A stretch of 64,000 nucleotides of DNA from an uncultured Draconibacterium sp. (GCF_963677565.1 NZ_OY781981.1:1426001-1490000); one strand, 5' to 3'; positions 8,706 through 17,968 are shown, counted from the stretch's first letter. Made by a program: numbers and translations. The notes: generated by a model from the letters alone, not told the origin.

Positions 8706-9374
8706 ATGTCAGCAAAAACAAAAAAAGAACCACAATTATTTAAGCAGGTAGTTACAAATAACGATGAGATTTCGCCGGGTGTACATGTAATTTCTTTTCG
8801 CCGGAATTATGACTTTTTGCCCGGGCAAGTTGTGAAAATTGCGGTTGATACCGATCACCCTCCGCGTATTTACAGTATTTGCAGTGGCAACCAGGAAGAC
8901 GAAATCCGAATCCTGTTCAACATTAAAGACGACGGTTTTTTAACCCCAATAATGGCTGCAATGATTCCGGGTGATAATTTATACATATCGGAACCTTACG
9001 GAAGTTTTTTGGGTACCAACGAACCGGCGTGGTGGATTGCTACCGGAACCGGAATTGCACCGTTTTATGCCATGTATCGCGCCGGATTGTCTGAAAATAA
9101 AACGCTGATTCATGGTGTTAGGCAATTAAACCAGTTTTATTTCGAATATGAACTGGAATGGTCGATGGGAGAAAACTATGTACGTTGCTGCTCGCAGGAA
9201 CAATCGTGCGATGTTTTTCCGGGACGAATAACAAGTTATCTCAGCAGTTTGCCGGAACTTCCCAATGTAAGGTATTATTTATGCGGAAAGGCGCTTATGG
9301 TGGTTGAAGTTCGTGATCTATTGATTGAAAAAGGAATTGATTACAGCAATATCATTGCCGAAATTTATTTTTAA
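8706..9374 (+). CDS. Ferredoxin/flavodoxin-NADP+ reductase-type flavoprotein
   Basis: A 222-residue, signal-less protein of the ferredoxin-NADP+ reductase superfamily. PRIYSICSG is the FAD-binding RxYS motif, WWIATGTGIAPFYAMY the NAD(P)-binding GTGxxP motif, and YYLCGKALMVVEVRDLL the nicotinamide-site CG motif; the C terminus ends with an aromatic residue (EIYF), as in Fpr-type enzymes. It shuttles electrons between NAD(P)H and ferredoxin or flavodoxin. It begins 44 bases after the PHP gene, in the same direction, and may be co-transcribed, without an obvious functional link. Confidence 0.85.
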   Translation: MSAKTKKEPQLFKQVVTNNDEISPGVHVISFRRNYDFLPGQVVKIAVDTDHPPRIYSICSGNQEDEIRILFNIKDDGFLTPIMAAMIPGDNLYISEPYGSFLGTNEPAWWIATGTGIAPFYAMYRAGLSENKTLIHGVRQLNQFYFEYELEWSMGENYVRCCSQEQSCDVFPGRITSYLSSLPELPNVRYYLCGKALMVVEVRDLLIEKGIDYSNIIAEIYF

Positions 9375-9538
9375 CCAGCCTGTTTGAATCTGAGTGTAAT
9401 ATTTGTACTTTAGTCATACTAATTCTTTGCACTTATTTTAATAAGCAAAATCAGAATGAAACGAGAACATAGCGCGTAACTTAAAAAAGTGGTGCTATTA
9501 TATGTCAATTACCTTTACAAATTTAAAATCAAGAACGA

Positions 9539-10249
9539 ATGAAACGTATTTTTTTCTTAGCCGCCTTAATGCTTTTTGCATTAATCAACACACAAGCACA
9601 ATCGCTTGAGAAAGTATTAGACAATTATTACAAGGCTAATGGCCTTAATAAAGTTGGCGATGTTAAAACATTTGACATCAAAGCAAAAATGAGTATGATG
9701 GGCATGGAAATGCCGATGGAAATTAAGGTAAAAAAACCCAATAAATTTAGGGTTGATGTTGAAATGATGGGACAAAAAACCATTAGTGCTTTTGATGGAG
9801 AAAAAGGATGGATGAAGAACCCAATGATGGGAGCAGGTGTACAAGACCTTGATGGAGCGCAACTGCAGCAAGCTATGGGGCAGGCCGATATGGAAGGCGC
9901 ACTTTACAATTATGCTGCCAAAGGAAGTACGGTTGAAATGCTGGGTAAAGAAAATGTTGACGGTGCAGAAGAGTATAAACTAAAACTTACCAATAAGGAA
10001 GGAATGGTACAAACCTATTACATCAGTGCTGATGATTATATGGTAACAAAAGTTGAGTCGAAAGTTGAAGCAATGGGCCAAACGATGGACATTGTAACCA
10101 GAATGTTAGAATATAAAGAGGTAAAAGGAATTAAAATCGCCAATAAAATAGAAGTGGAAATGCCCATGGGAAAACAGTCGGTGATTATGGAAGAAATTAA
10201 AGTTGACGAGCCTCTTGACGATTCACTTTTTGCACGACCAGCAAATTAA
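9539..10249 (+). CDS. Secreted LolA-like outer membrane lipoprotein-sorting protein
   Basis: A 236-residue periplasmic protein with a signal peptide ending near INTQAQ. The pattern of a one-domain beta half-barrel (KFRVDVEMMGQKTISAFDGEKGWM, then a later segment TYYISADDYMVTKVESK) fits the LolA/LolB-like superfamily used to bind lipids or lipoprotein acyl chains. It is unusually rich in Met around residues 50-65 and 85-105 (for example KMSMMGMEMPME). Such proteins occur in several copies in Bacteroidota and are usually annotated only as sorting proteins. It stands alone with a terminator directly after it. Confidence 0.65.
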   Translation: MKRIFFLAALMLFALINTQAQSLEKVLDNYYKANGLNKVGDVKTFDIKAKMSMMGMEMPMEIKVKKPNKFRVDVEMMGQKTISAFDGEKGWMKNPMMGAGVQDLDGAQLQQAMGQADMEGALYNYAAKGSTVEMLGKENVDGAEEYKLKLTNKEGMVQTYYISADDYMVTKVESKVEAMGQTMDIVTRMLEYKEVKGIKIANKIEVEMPMGKQSVIMEEIKVDEPLDDSLFARPAN

Positions 10250-10274
10250 AAGTTACTACATAAAAGATTTTTGA

Positions 10275-10297
10275 GGGTGGATTTCCACCCTTTTTTT
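10275..10297 (+). terminator. Intrinsic terminator after the LolA-like gene
   Basis: GGGTGG (10275-10280) and CCACCC (10285-10290) form a short GC-rich stem with a four-base loop, followed by seven T at 10291-10297. Confidence 0.85.
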
Positions 10298-10349
10298 ATG
10301 CACTAGTTTCGCGAATAGAAACATAAATTAGCAATTGAAACCACTCCTT

Positions 10350-10357
10350 TAACTTTG
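10350..10357 (+). promoter_or_regulatory. Candidate -7 promoter box upstream of the OmpH-like gene
   Basis: TAACTTTG matches TAnnTTTG exactly but would give a leader of about 180 bases. A weaker TACCTTTA lies nearer to the start, so the true promoter is uncertain. The 294-base gap shows no other feature. Confidence 0.3.
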
Positions 10358-10543
10358 TTAACGATTAAGTAGATTAAGTTTAACGTCTTTTACGAGAATC
10401 GACACAATATTTCGATGACCTTTGGGAAAAATCTGAAAAACAAATATTATGAAACGAGCATGTAAAAAAATTACACCCAAGAGTATAATTAAAATTCATG
10501 CGAGTTCCATACTATACCTTTAAAAACAAACAATTTTAATAGT

Positions 10544-11059
10544 ATGAAAATAAAATTCCTTTTGCCACTATTTGTTATCCTGCTTGCAGCAGCAACGGCA
10601 AATGCACAGCAAACCTTAAAAATAGGTCATGTAAATATTCAGGAGTTGGTACAAAAACATCCGTTAATCGATAGCATTCAAACTATTATTGCGCAGGAAT
10701 CAAAAGACATGCAGGAGATTTACGAGGAGATGATTGCAGAGCACGAAGCTGCCATTGAAAAGTTTGAAGCCGAAAGCGATACCTATTCCGATTTTGTAAA
10801 GCAAACCAGGCAAAACGAAATTTTAGAGCAATCGCAAAAAATACAGACATACAACCAAACCGCACAACAGCAGTTGCAAAACCGCAACATGGAACTCATT
10901 CAGCCTATTTACAAAGAAATTAACCAGGAAATAAGCGACATTGCCGGGGCGCAAAACTTTACCTATGTATTGGATGTCAGTGCCGGAAACGTAGCTTATA
11001 TTTCGCCCAACAGCGAGGATTTAACACCTTTGGTTTTGAAAGCTATAAAAGGAGAATAG
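10544..11059 (+). CDS. OmpH/Skp-family periplasmic chaperone
   Basis: A 171-residue protein with a signal peptide (cleavage about ANAQQ) followed by the family start LKIGHVNIQELVQKHP, then a long charged helical region (residues about 45-125, rich in Glu, Gln and Lys) that forms the coiled-coil tentacles, and a C-terminal strand region ending NFTYVLDVSAGNVAYISP. Skp/OmpH proteins hold unfolded outer membrane proteins in the periplasm. Members in Bacteroidota are often found near bamA; here the gene is alone. The length is normal. Confidence 0.85.
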   Translation: MKIKFLLPLFVILLAAATANAQQTLKIGHVNIQELVQKHPLIDSIQTIIAQESKDMQEIYEEMIAEHEAAIEKFEAESDTYSDFVKQTRQNEILEQSQKIQTYNQTAQQQLQNRNMELIQPIYKEINQEISDIAGAQNFTYVLDVSAGNVAYISPNSEDLTPLVLKAIKGE

Positions 11060-11069
11060 ATTTAATTCG

Positions 11070-11152
11070 TTCACGCAAAGATTGGGAGAAGCGCGAAGAT
11101 TGCGAAGAAAACATTTAGCGTACTTTGCGAAACCTCTGCACCTTTGCGTGAA
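11070..11152. repeat. Intergenic repeat with TTCACGCAAAG terminal inverted arms
   Basis: TTCACGCAAAG at 11070-11080 is the reverse complement of CTTTGCGTGAA at 11142-11152. The right 36 bases (11117-11152) match 15594-15629 at 29 of 36 positions. This is a type of short intergenic repeat often seen in Bacteroidota genomes; function unknown. Confidence 0.7.
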
Positions 11153-11281
11153 ATTAATCCTTCATCAATCATCTTTTATCTTTTTTCCTGCCGTTAAATA
11201 AACCAAACTAACCGTTCAATAAGTAGCCCTTTTAATTTTCAATAATTGCAGCCAAATTTGAATAACATAATTTTTAAATTT

Positions 11282-14200
11282 ATGGCTATGAAATCAATCC
11301 CAACTTTAACGCTGCTACTCCTTCTTGTTTGTTTTTCCTCTTTCGCCCAAAACGAAGCTATTCTTTTACGACCTGAAATTGGTAAAGAATATTTCTATCA
11401 GTTTACCAACTCGGAATATATTGCCGGAAAAGATGGATATAAGCTAACAGAGCTGATAAAACAAAAAACGCTACATATTCAATTTTCAAATGTTCAGCCC
11501 GAAAATAAAGAACTCCTTCAGGTAAAAGTTATTCAAAATAAAGCGGAGAGACCATTGGATAATCCGAGAGGAGTTAATGATTATATGTATCCGTATTTTG
11601 AAAGCACTTATTTCGGAAAACGTTTTGGCAATTTTTATGAAGAACTGTTGTGTGGTATTGATTTTCAGTATGAGTTTGATGAGACCACGAGTGCGGTAAA
11701 ACTGTACAATCGCCCTGATGTGCTATTAAAAGTGCGCGAAATTTTAAGAGGAAAGGAATTTGATGAAGAAGACATTGCGCGTTATACTGCCGAATTTAAT
11801 GAAAAGGGATTACCGGAGCTTACAAAACGACTGAACTCTATTTACAGCATTTCGCAGGATTATAAGCAAGAAATAAAAGAAGCAGAAACCTTTAAAACCA
11901 GTGAAACCATTGAAAATGAATTTACAGTTATTTTGGCAAAACGTTCGGATACAAAAGCTGGTTTAAATTCTTTGGATATCGTTTACAACCAAAATGAAAA
12001 TTTTCTGAAAAGTTACAATAGAATTAAAATAGATTCGGTGCAAAAAAGCACATGGTATCGAAGAAATCCGGATCAACGACATTATCACGAGGAAGATATT
12101 CGTTTATTACGTCGGAAAAATATTTCAGAAAACCGATTCACTATTTCAGGGCACTTAAATAATCCGAAATACAAGAAAGTTACACTTGCAGTTTTGCAAG
12201 ATCCGTTTGGATACGAACTAAAAGAGAAATCCGTTTTTTTAGATGGGAACAACTCTTTCAGTATTGAAACTGAATTAAATCATCCAGGAATTGTATTGCT
12301 GCAGTTTGGCAATACCAACCAGTCGCGCGAATTACCAATATTCTGGATTTATGCAGAACCGGGAAGCGAGGTGCAGTTAATTGATAATGGCGAGCAGTTT
12401 TTAGGAAACGTTGAATTTGAAGGAGATTTTAGTAAAGCCGCTCAGATGCTATTAGCATTTCATCAGAAATTTAATTTCAATGAAAAGTACAATCTCGAAA
12501 GTATGTTTAGGGGTACGGTAAGCAGTAATATGGACAGGTCTGATTACGAGGATGCTTTAAACAATCATGAACTATTTCTCAACGCTTATAAGAATGAAGT
12601 TGATGAAACCGCTTTTGACTTTATAATCCGCGAAGTTAAGATGAATTTGTTAACCGGCGCAATGTTCTATTCCAGTATCGATGAAAGACAACGGACTTTA
12701 TTTTTCCCAGATAATGAGCCGCTGGATAAAGAACCCTTTGAAAGATTTATGTCCGATAATCCATTTCATAAATATTACAATGAATCAGGAATATTTTCGC
12801 GCCTTGCAGCATACCAGTATGTTACTTCCCAAATGACAAAAGCTATTGAGGTGCAAGAACTATCTAGTGTGGCTTTAGATCCCTTTATTATTGCCTTAAA
12901 TTATTCATATCGTTATCGTTTCCCGTTGGTGCTTGAGCTGGCAAAAGTTGTACTAGGCGGGCATGCTTACTACTCTTGTGCTGCAGATGTTCTGTTGCGT
13001 ATAAAAGCTGATACTGATAATGAGGTAACGAAGAATGATGAAATAAAACAAGCGCAAATAAACGACTATTACGATTTGATACAGCGTTTATGTAACGATA
13101 AAGAGCTAACCACTGCTTTAGCTACTTTATACGAAAAGAATAAGGCATGGGAAGATGTTGATTACGTACCGTCGAATAAATTCCTAAATCCGGAAGGCGA
13201 AGATGTTTATTTCAAAGATTTTCTGGGTGAAAAACCAACTGTATTCTATATCACGCAGCGCTGGGGAAATGAACGCTATTACTTTGACGAACTGGCTGAA
13301 GAGAATCCTGATATCAACTTTGTGATGGTTATGGAAGGCAGTATTTTTAAAGAATGGCAAGATTACATGTCACGTGCCGAACCGATTGCTCATCAACTGT
13401 TTTTAGAAAATTCGGAAACCGATTTCAGAGACATTTTTGAAAAACAGTCGGGGTACTTTGTTATTTACGATAAAGATGGTGTACGTTTTGCGTTTGCTGA
13501 TAATCCGTTGGATGCAAAAAATTATGCAAAACAAAGTCTGCAGCCTAAAAAAAAAGAACTGAATAAATCGCAACTACAATTTATAATAGTAGTATTACTC
13601 ACCATCCTAACTATTTTAGTAATAGGTTTATTATTATGGAAATGGCGGGTTCGGCAGCAATTCCGAAAGGAGGAGCAAAAAAGGCGACTCCGGGAGCTGG
13701 AACTCACGGCTATCCGGAGCCAAATGAATCCCCATTTTCTTTTTAACTCGTTGAACTCGGTGCAAAACCTGGTTCAGCAAAACAAGGGCCGCGAGGCCCA
13801 TTTGTATTTAAGCGATTTTGCCGGATTGATTCGAAAAGTGTTGAATAATTCAGAGAAAGAGGAGGTGTCGCTGGCCGAAGAACTGGAAATGATTCAACAG
13901 TATTTGAATTTGGAAAAACTACGTTTTGATTTCGATTTTAAGATTGCTGTTGATGATGAAATTGATGCACACAACACGCAAATACCGTCGATGTTGTTGC
14001 AGCCATTTGTGGAGAATGCAGTTCTTCACGGCCTTCAGAATAAAAGAGGAGAGAAGCATTTAAAAATTGGCGTTACGAAGGAAGAAGCGTTTGTTGTAAT
14101 TAGAATTACCGACAACGGAATTGGCCGAAAAGCGGCAAAAAAAATTCAGCAAAAAAAGAACGGAAAAGGCACAAAACTGATGAAAGAACGGCTCGAGATA

Positions 14201-14293
14201 CTTCAGCAAAAGCAAGGCGAGAAATATAAACTCACTACCACTGATTTGGAAGAAGGAACGAAAGTGGAAATTATTTTGCCGGAAGAAAAGTAA
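11282..14293 (+). CDS. LytS-type sensor histidine kinase with DUF4369/thioredoxin-like extracellular part
   Basis: About 1003 residues. A signal peptide (ends FSSFAQ) is followed by a long extracellular region: residues about 285-390 resemble DUF4369 and about 635-745 a thioredoxin-like domain (GEDVYFKDFLGEKPTVFYITQRWG) in which the active-site cysteines are missing. One membrane helix lies near residues 760-785 (LQFIIVVLLTILTILVIG). The cytoplasmic end is a His_kinase/HATPase pair: QMNPHFLFNSLN (phospho-His near 815), PFVENAVLHG, ITDNGIGRKA. It should phosphorylate the LytTR regulator encoded 73 bases downstream. The ATG at 11282 or 11288 is preferred to an upstream TTG at 11246. The ligand is unknown. 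Confidence 0.85.
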   Translation: MAMKSIPTLTLLLLLVCFSSFAQNEAILLRPEIGKEYFYQFTNSEYIAGKDGYKLTELIKQKTLHIQFSNVQPENKELLQVKVIQNKAERPLDNPRGVNDYMYPYFESTYFGKRFGNFYEELLCGIDFQYEFDETTSAVKLYNRPDVLLKVREILRGKEFDEEDIARYTAEFNEKGLPELTKRLNSIYSISQDYKQEIKEAETFKTSETIENEFTVILAKRSDTKAGLNSLDIVYNQNENFLKSYNRIKIDSVQKSTWYRRNPDQRHYHEEDIRLLRRKNISENRFTISGHLNNPKYKKVTLAVLQDPFGYELKEKSVFLDGNNSFSIETELNHPGIVLLQFGNTNQSRELPIFWIYAEPGSEVQLIDNGEQFLGNVEFEGDFSKAAQMLLAFHQKFNFNEKYNLESMFRGTVSSNMDRSDYEDALNNHELFLNAYKNEVDETAFDFIIREVKMNLLTGAMFYSSIDERQRTLFFPDNEPLDKEPFERFMSDNPFHKYYNESGIFSRLAAYQYVTSQMTKAIEVQELSSVALDPFIIALNYSYRYRFPLVLELAKVVLGGHAYYSCAADVLLRIKADTDNEVTKNDEIKQAQINDYYDLIQRLCNDKELTTALATLYEKNKAWEDVDYVPSNKFLNPEGEDVYFKDFLGEKPTVFYITQRWGNERYYFDELAEENPDINFVMVMEGSIFKEWQDYMSRAEPIAHQLFLENSETDFRDIFEKQSGYFVIYDKDGVRFAFADNPLDAKNYAKQSLQPKKKELNKSQLQFIIVVLLTILTILVIGLLLWKWRVRQQFRKEEQKRRLRELELTAIRSQMNPHFLFNSLNSVQNLVQQNKGREAHLYLSDFAGLIRKVLNNSEKEEVSLAEELEMIQQYLNLEKLRFDFDFKIAVDDEIDAHNTQIPSMLLQPFVENAVLHGLQNKRGEKHLKIGVTKEEAFVVIRITDNGIGRKAAKKIQQKKNGKGTKLMKERLEILQQKQGEKYKLTTTDLEEGTKVEIILPEEK

Positions 14294-14366
14294 GTTCAAA
14301 GCGAGACTTTGATTCTACTTTGTGTAATTTAGTGTTAAATAAAGCCACAAGAATCTCCATCTGAAA

Positions 14367-15119
14367 ATGCATATAAAATCAATAATAGTTGACGATGAAA
14401 AACACGGCCGCGAAAATCTGGCGGGTCTGCTTCAATCACATTGTCCGGAAGTAGTAGTTGCAGGCGAAGCAAATTCTGTTACATCAGCCATTCAGCTTAT
14501 AAAAGATGAAAAGCCGCAATTGGTTTTTCTCGATATTGAAATGCCCGGAGAAAATGGTTTTCAGTTGCTGGAACATTTTGCAGATATAAATTTCGAAGTA
14601 ATTTTTGTAACTGCCTACGACAATTATGCCATTAAAGCCATTCGTTTTTCGGCTGCCGATTATATTCTTAAACCCATAAATTACAACGAGCTAAAGGCGG
14701 CTGTTGAAAAGGTGGTTCAGCGCATTTATAAAAAAGAAGAAAACAGGCAAATTCGCGAATTGAACCGTAATATTTTGCAACCTGATAATCCACGAATTGG
14801 GCTTCCAACCAACGATCGAATTGAATTTGTAGAGGTAAAAAATATAGTTCACTGCAAAGGTGAAAGCAATTACACGCACATTTATTTGCAAGAAAAAAAG
14901 CATTTGCTCGTAGCAAAAACACTGGTTGAGTTTGAAGATCTTTTAAAGGAATATTCTTTTGTACGAACGCATAAATCCCATCTCGTAAACTTAAAACATG
15001 TGGTAGCTTATTCGAAAACCGACGGAGGCACGCTTGAACTTTCTAATGGCGACAGTATTTTAATATCCAGGCGAAGAAAAGATGAGGTGCAGCAAATGTT
15101 AAAAACCTTAATTGCCTAG
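14367..15119 (+). CDS. LytTR-family response regulator
   Basis: A 250-residue two-domain regulator. The receiver domain (1-120) has the acidic pair in IIVDDEKHG, the phospho-acceptor Asp in LVFLDIEMPG, the Thr in VTAYD and the Lys in ILKPINY. The LytTR DNA-binding domain covers about 150-248 (VEVKNIVHCKGESNYTHIYL, FVRTHKSHLVNL, ISRRRKDEV). It forms a two-component pair with the kinase just upstream. LytTR proteins bind tandem short direct repeats; no target is evident. Confidence 0.93.
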   Translation: MHIKSIIVDDEKHGRENLAGLLQSHCPEVVVAGEANSVTSAIQLIKDEKPQLVFLDIEMPGENGFQLLEHFADINFEVIFVTAYDNYAIKAIRFSAADYILKPINYNELKAAVEKVVQRIYKKEENRQIRELNRNILQPDNPRIGLPTNDRIEFVEVKNIVHCKGESNYTHIYLQEKKHLLVAKTLVEFEDLLKEYSFVRTHKSHLVNLKHVVAYSKTDGGTLELSNGDSILISRRRKDEVQQMLKTLIA

Positions 15120-15165
15120 CTATTTAAAGTGCTCTTTTTTAACTTGCTAAAACAAAATTAATGCT

Positions 15166-15543
15166 ATGAAGACAATCGTTTTATTGATGTTTGTTTGTTG
15201 TTTGGGTTTTGCTTCATTCAGTCAAAATGAGTACGCTATAAAACCGCTTCCGCGTATTGAGTTTGATGATTTTCAGAAACAGAAGCAGCCCGATTATTTA
15301 ACTATTTCACCTCAACTGAAATTGGAGGACGAATTACCTCAATCTTTGTTTAATGACAACATTGAAAACCCGATTGATAATTCATATCTAAAATCAACAA
15401 CAGAAGTATTTATTGCTTTTGGTGATAATATGCCGGTGGTAAAACCTTCAGGTAATTATTGGAATATGCCGATCGCGATTCCCGATTCCACAAATATGTA
15501 TTTTATAAAGGAAAAACGTTTTGGAGGTGATCCTCTGAAATAG
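15166..15543 (+). CDS. Small secreted protein of unknown function
   Basis: A 125-residue protein with a clear signal peptide (MKTIVLLMFVCCLGFASFSQ) and a mature part of about 105 residues without Cys, rich in Asp, Pro and Asn. I recognise no family. It begins 46 bases after the LytTR regulator and points the same way, so it may be part of or a target of that two-component system. The TAG stop lies inside the hairpin at 15541-15575. Confidence 0.6.
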   Translation: MKTIVLLMFVCCLGFASFSQNEYAIKPLPRIEFDDFQKQKQPDYLTISPQLKLEDELPQSLFNDNIENPIDNSYLKSTTEVFIAFGDNMPVVKPSGNYWNMPIAIPDSTNMYFIKEKRFGGDPLK

Positions 15544-15575
15544 TGATACCCTCACTTGAAGTGAGAGCATCACTA
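15541..15575. repeat. Two-tier perfect inverted repeat spanning a stop codon
   Basis: TAGTGAT (15541-15547) pairs with ATCACTA (15569-15575), and inside it CTCACTT (15551-15557) pairs with AAGTGAG (15559-15565). It may act as a weak terminator or mRNA-stabilising hairpin; no long T run follows. Confidence 0.6.
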
Positions 15576-15593
15576 TGTTTCAATATTTTTCTC

Positions 15594-15629
15594 AGCGCGC
15601 TTCGCGAAACCTTCGCGCTTTTGCGTGAA
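15594..15629. repeat. Second, partial copy of the TTTGCGTGAA intergenic repeat
   Basis: These 36 bases align without gaps to 11117-11152 with seven mismatches and share the end TTTGCGTGAA. The left half of the first copy, with the inverted arm, is absent here. Confidence 0.65.
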
Positions 15630-15636
15630 CTTCTTT

Positions 15637-16605
15637 TTAGATTGAATTATTCTTGATAAAATCAATCAGTTCTTGTTGGTAAGCAAATGCCATTCCTACA
15701 ACCGTGTCGGCGGCACCGTAATAAACGGCAATTTTTTCACCGTCGCTAAGGGCAGCGCAAGGGAACACAACATTTGGTACATCGCCCGCCAGTTCGTAAG
15801 GTGCGGCAGGAGCCAGTAAATAAGGCTGCGTGCGGTACAATACTTTCGACGGATCTTCCAGATCGAGAATTGCAGCACCCATTGAGTAACGGAAACCGTT
15901 GCAGGTGTTAATCACACCGTGGTAGAACTCCAGCCAGCCTTCTTCAGTTTTAATCGGAACCGATCCGGCACCAATTTTTGTACACTGCCAGGCACTCAAT
16001 TCAAACGGAGTAACTTTCATAGCACAACGGTGTTCACCCCAGTATTTCATATCAGGGCTGTAACTGATGTAAATATCACCAAAAGGTGTATGTCCATTGT
16101 CGCTCGGGCGACTCAACATTGCATATTTTCCATTAATCTTTTCCGGGAAAAGCACACCATTTCGGTTAAATGGCAAAAAGGCGTTTTCGCACTGATGGAA
16201 AGTTTTAAAATCGAAAGTGTAAGCAATCCCGATGGTTGGTCCGTGATAACCGTTACACCAGGTTACCCAGTAGCGGTCTTCAATCCAGGTAACACGCGGA
16301 TCGTATTTGTAATCCGACTCGATCATATCTGTATTTCCGGCAACCATTTCAATCGGTTCGTGGTTGATTTCCCAGTTGATACCGTCTCTGCTAAAACCGG
16401 CAAAAATATTCATCTGCACGGCTTTGTTGTCGCAACGAAAAACACCGGCAAAACCATCTTCAAAAGGAACAACAGCGCTGTTGAAAATACTGTTCGATGT
16501 TGGAATTGCGTACCGGCCAATTACCGGATTTTGCGAGTAGCGCCACATCACATCGGTGCAACCTTGCGGGCGCTCTTCAAAAGGTATGTTTACTTTTTTA
16601 GTCAT
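15637..16605 (-). CDS. GH130 glycoside phosphorylase (beta-mannoside type)
   Basis: A 322-residue cytoplasmic protein without signal peptide, of normal GH130 length. Family features are the NPV segment near residue 25, the early AVVPFEDGFAGVFR region, YKYDPRVTWIEDRYWVTW (the Asp in DPR is a candidate for the proton-relay acid), and the GAAILDLEDPSKVLYR segment with a YYGAADT end. GH130 enzymes split beta-mannosides with phosphate to give mannose-1-phosphate; some Bacteroides relatives act on Man-beta-1,4-GlcNAc from N-glycan cores. The ATG overlaps the end of the MFS transporter gene by 8 bases, so both are co-translated and the transporter probably brings in its substrate. The exact disaccharide is inferred. 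Confidence 0.82.
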   Translation of the reverse strand: MTKKVNIPFEERPQGCTDVMWRYSQNPVIGRYAIPTSNSIFNSAVVPFEDGFAGVFRCDNKAVQMNIFAGFSRDGINWEINHEPIEMVAGNTDMIESDYKYDPRVTWIEDRYWVTWCNGYHGPTIGIAYTFDFKTFHQCENAFLPFNRNGVLFPEKINGKYAMLSRPSDNGHTPFGDIYISYSPDMKYWGEHRCAMKVTPFELSAWQCTKIGAGSVPIKTEEGWLEFYHGVINTCNGFRYSMGAAILDLEDPSKVLYRTQPYLLAPAAPYELAGDVPNVVFPCAALSDGEKIAVYYGAADTVVGMAFAYQQELIDFIKNNSI

Positions 16606-17902
16606 TTGTCTCTATTTCTTTTGTTTCTACATCAACGTTATCAGGGTGTCCGAAAGGAACGAACCGTGCAGCAATAAATGCCGGAATGGTAGCTACGAGT
16701 ACCCAGGCAAAAAACAATTTGTAACCCAGCCAGTCGCTGAAATAGCCGCTCAACATCGACGGTACCATAAATCCAAGATTCATAATTCCGGTGGCAAAAG
16801 CGTAATGTGCCATTTTGTATTTTCCGGGAGCTACCTGCTGCATCATAAACAACATCAGTCCAACAAACCCAAAGCCGTAGCCAAAATATTCGAAAACTAC
16901 TGCGGCTCCCACCAGGTAAAGGCTCGATGGTTGATAATGGGCCAGCAAGGCATACACCAAAAACGGAATATTAAAGGTGCTGACCAGGATAAACAAGGCT
17001 CGTTTTAACCCGCGGCGTGCAATAAAATAACCGGCGAGCAACGATCCGGCAACAAAAGCCCCGGTTCCGAAAGTTCCGTAAACAACGCCAATTTCGGTGG
17101 TAGTTAATCCCAATCCACCGTCGGCAACGGCAGCTTTAAAAAACAGCGGTGCAATTTTTATGGCAAATCCTTCGGCAAAACGATACAACACGATAAAAGC
17201 GATGTACCAGTAAATATGTTTTTTCTGAAAAAATGTTCTTAGCACATCCCAAAGTGTGGCAAATCCTTCTTTCAGGCTTTGTACTTCTGATGTTGATGCT
17301 TCTCCGCCCGGCAGCATTCGCGAGTGATAAAGGCCTACCAAAGCCATCACGGCACCAATTCCAAGCATTACGGCTACCCAGGCATTTACGATGCCCATTT
17401 GTTTTTCCAGAATTCCGGCAATGGTAACAAATCCTCCGTAAGCCAGGAATTTTCCCACATTGTACGACGCTCCCTGCCAGCCAATGTATCTTGCCTGGTC
17501 TTTTGATGAAAGAACGCTGAGGTAAACACCGTCGGTGGCAATGTCGTTGGTGGCGCCGCTAAAACCAATAACGGCCAATAATGCTATTGTATATGCAAAA
17601 AAGTTGGGAATTGGCAGGGCAAAAGCAATCAATGCAAAAGTGATTGCTGTAACAAACTGGCTGGTAACTACAAAAAATTTCTTCGATTTGAACATCTCTA
17701 AAACCGGGCTCCATAGTGGTTTTAAGGTCCAGGGAAGCATAATTAACGAGGTCCAAAATGCTATTTTTGAATCCGAGATCCCCATGTTTTTATACATGAT
17801 AGCTGTTGACTGTGCCAGCACCATAAAAGGCAATCCCATTGCAAAATAGGCTGTTGGAACCCACATTGCCGGATTAGTGACTTTATTTTTTGTTTTTACC
17901 AT
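16598..17902 (-). CDS. MFS transporter coupled to the GH130 phosphorylase
   Basis: A 434-residue membrane protein with about twelve hydrophobic helices, of the major facilitator superfamily (AmpG/sugar-porter-like). The 5' half begins KNKVTNPAMWVPTAYFAMGLPFMVLAQSTAIMYK and has a DIATDGVYLSVLSS segment typical of the AmpG-like group. It lies upstream of GH130 and overlaps it, pointing to import of a mannoside-type disaccharide. A palindromic element like the ROK operator and a near-consensus -7 box lie before it, suggesting co-regulation with the GlcNAc operon. Confidence 0.8.
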   Translation of the reverse strand: MVKTKNKVTNPAMWVPTAYFAMGLPFMVLAQSTAIMYKNMGISDSKIAFWTSLIMLPWTLKPLWSPVLEMFKSKKFFVVTSQFVTAITFALIAFALPIPNFFAYTIALLAVIGFSGATNDIATDGVYLSVLSSKDQARYIGWQGASYNVGKFLAYGGFVTIAGILEKQMGIVNAWVAVMLGIGAVMALVGLYHSRMLPGGEASTSEVQSLKEGFATLWDVLRTFFQKKHIYWYIAFIVLYRFAEGFAIKIAPLFFKAAVADGGLGLTTTEIGVVYGTFGTGAFVAGSLLAGYFIARRGLKRALFILVSTFNIPFLVYALLAHYQPSSLYLVGAAVVFEYFGYGFGFVGLMLFMMQQVAPGKYKMAHYAFATGIMNLGFMVPSMLSGYFSDWLGYKLFFAWVLVATIPAFIAARFVPFGHPDNVDVETKEIETND

Positions 17903-17955
17903 TGATGGTTGTTGTCGTTAAAGATTGATAATCGAAAGTGTTGTTTTATTTTTTA

Positions 17956-17963
17956 TAAAATTA
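17956..17963 (-). promoter_or_regulatory. Candidate -7 box of the MFS-GH130 operon
   Basis: On the minus strand this reads TAATTTTA, one base off TAnnTTTG, about 53 bases before the MFS ATG. The A/T-rich palindrome-like element begins 5 bases upstream of it. Confidence 0.35.
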
Positions 17964-17968
17964 CGGGA

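Noticed and set aside
15541..15575. Strong intrinsic terminator
   Set aside because: The hairpin is perfect but has a mixed loop and no adequate T tract, so it is listed as a repeat instead.
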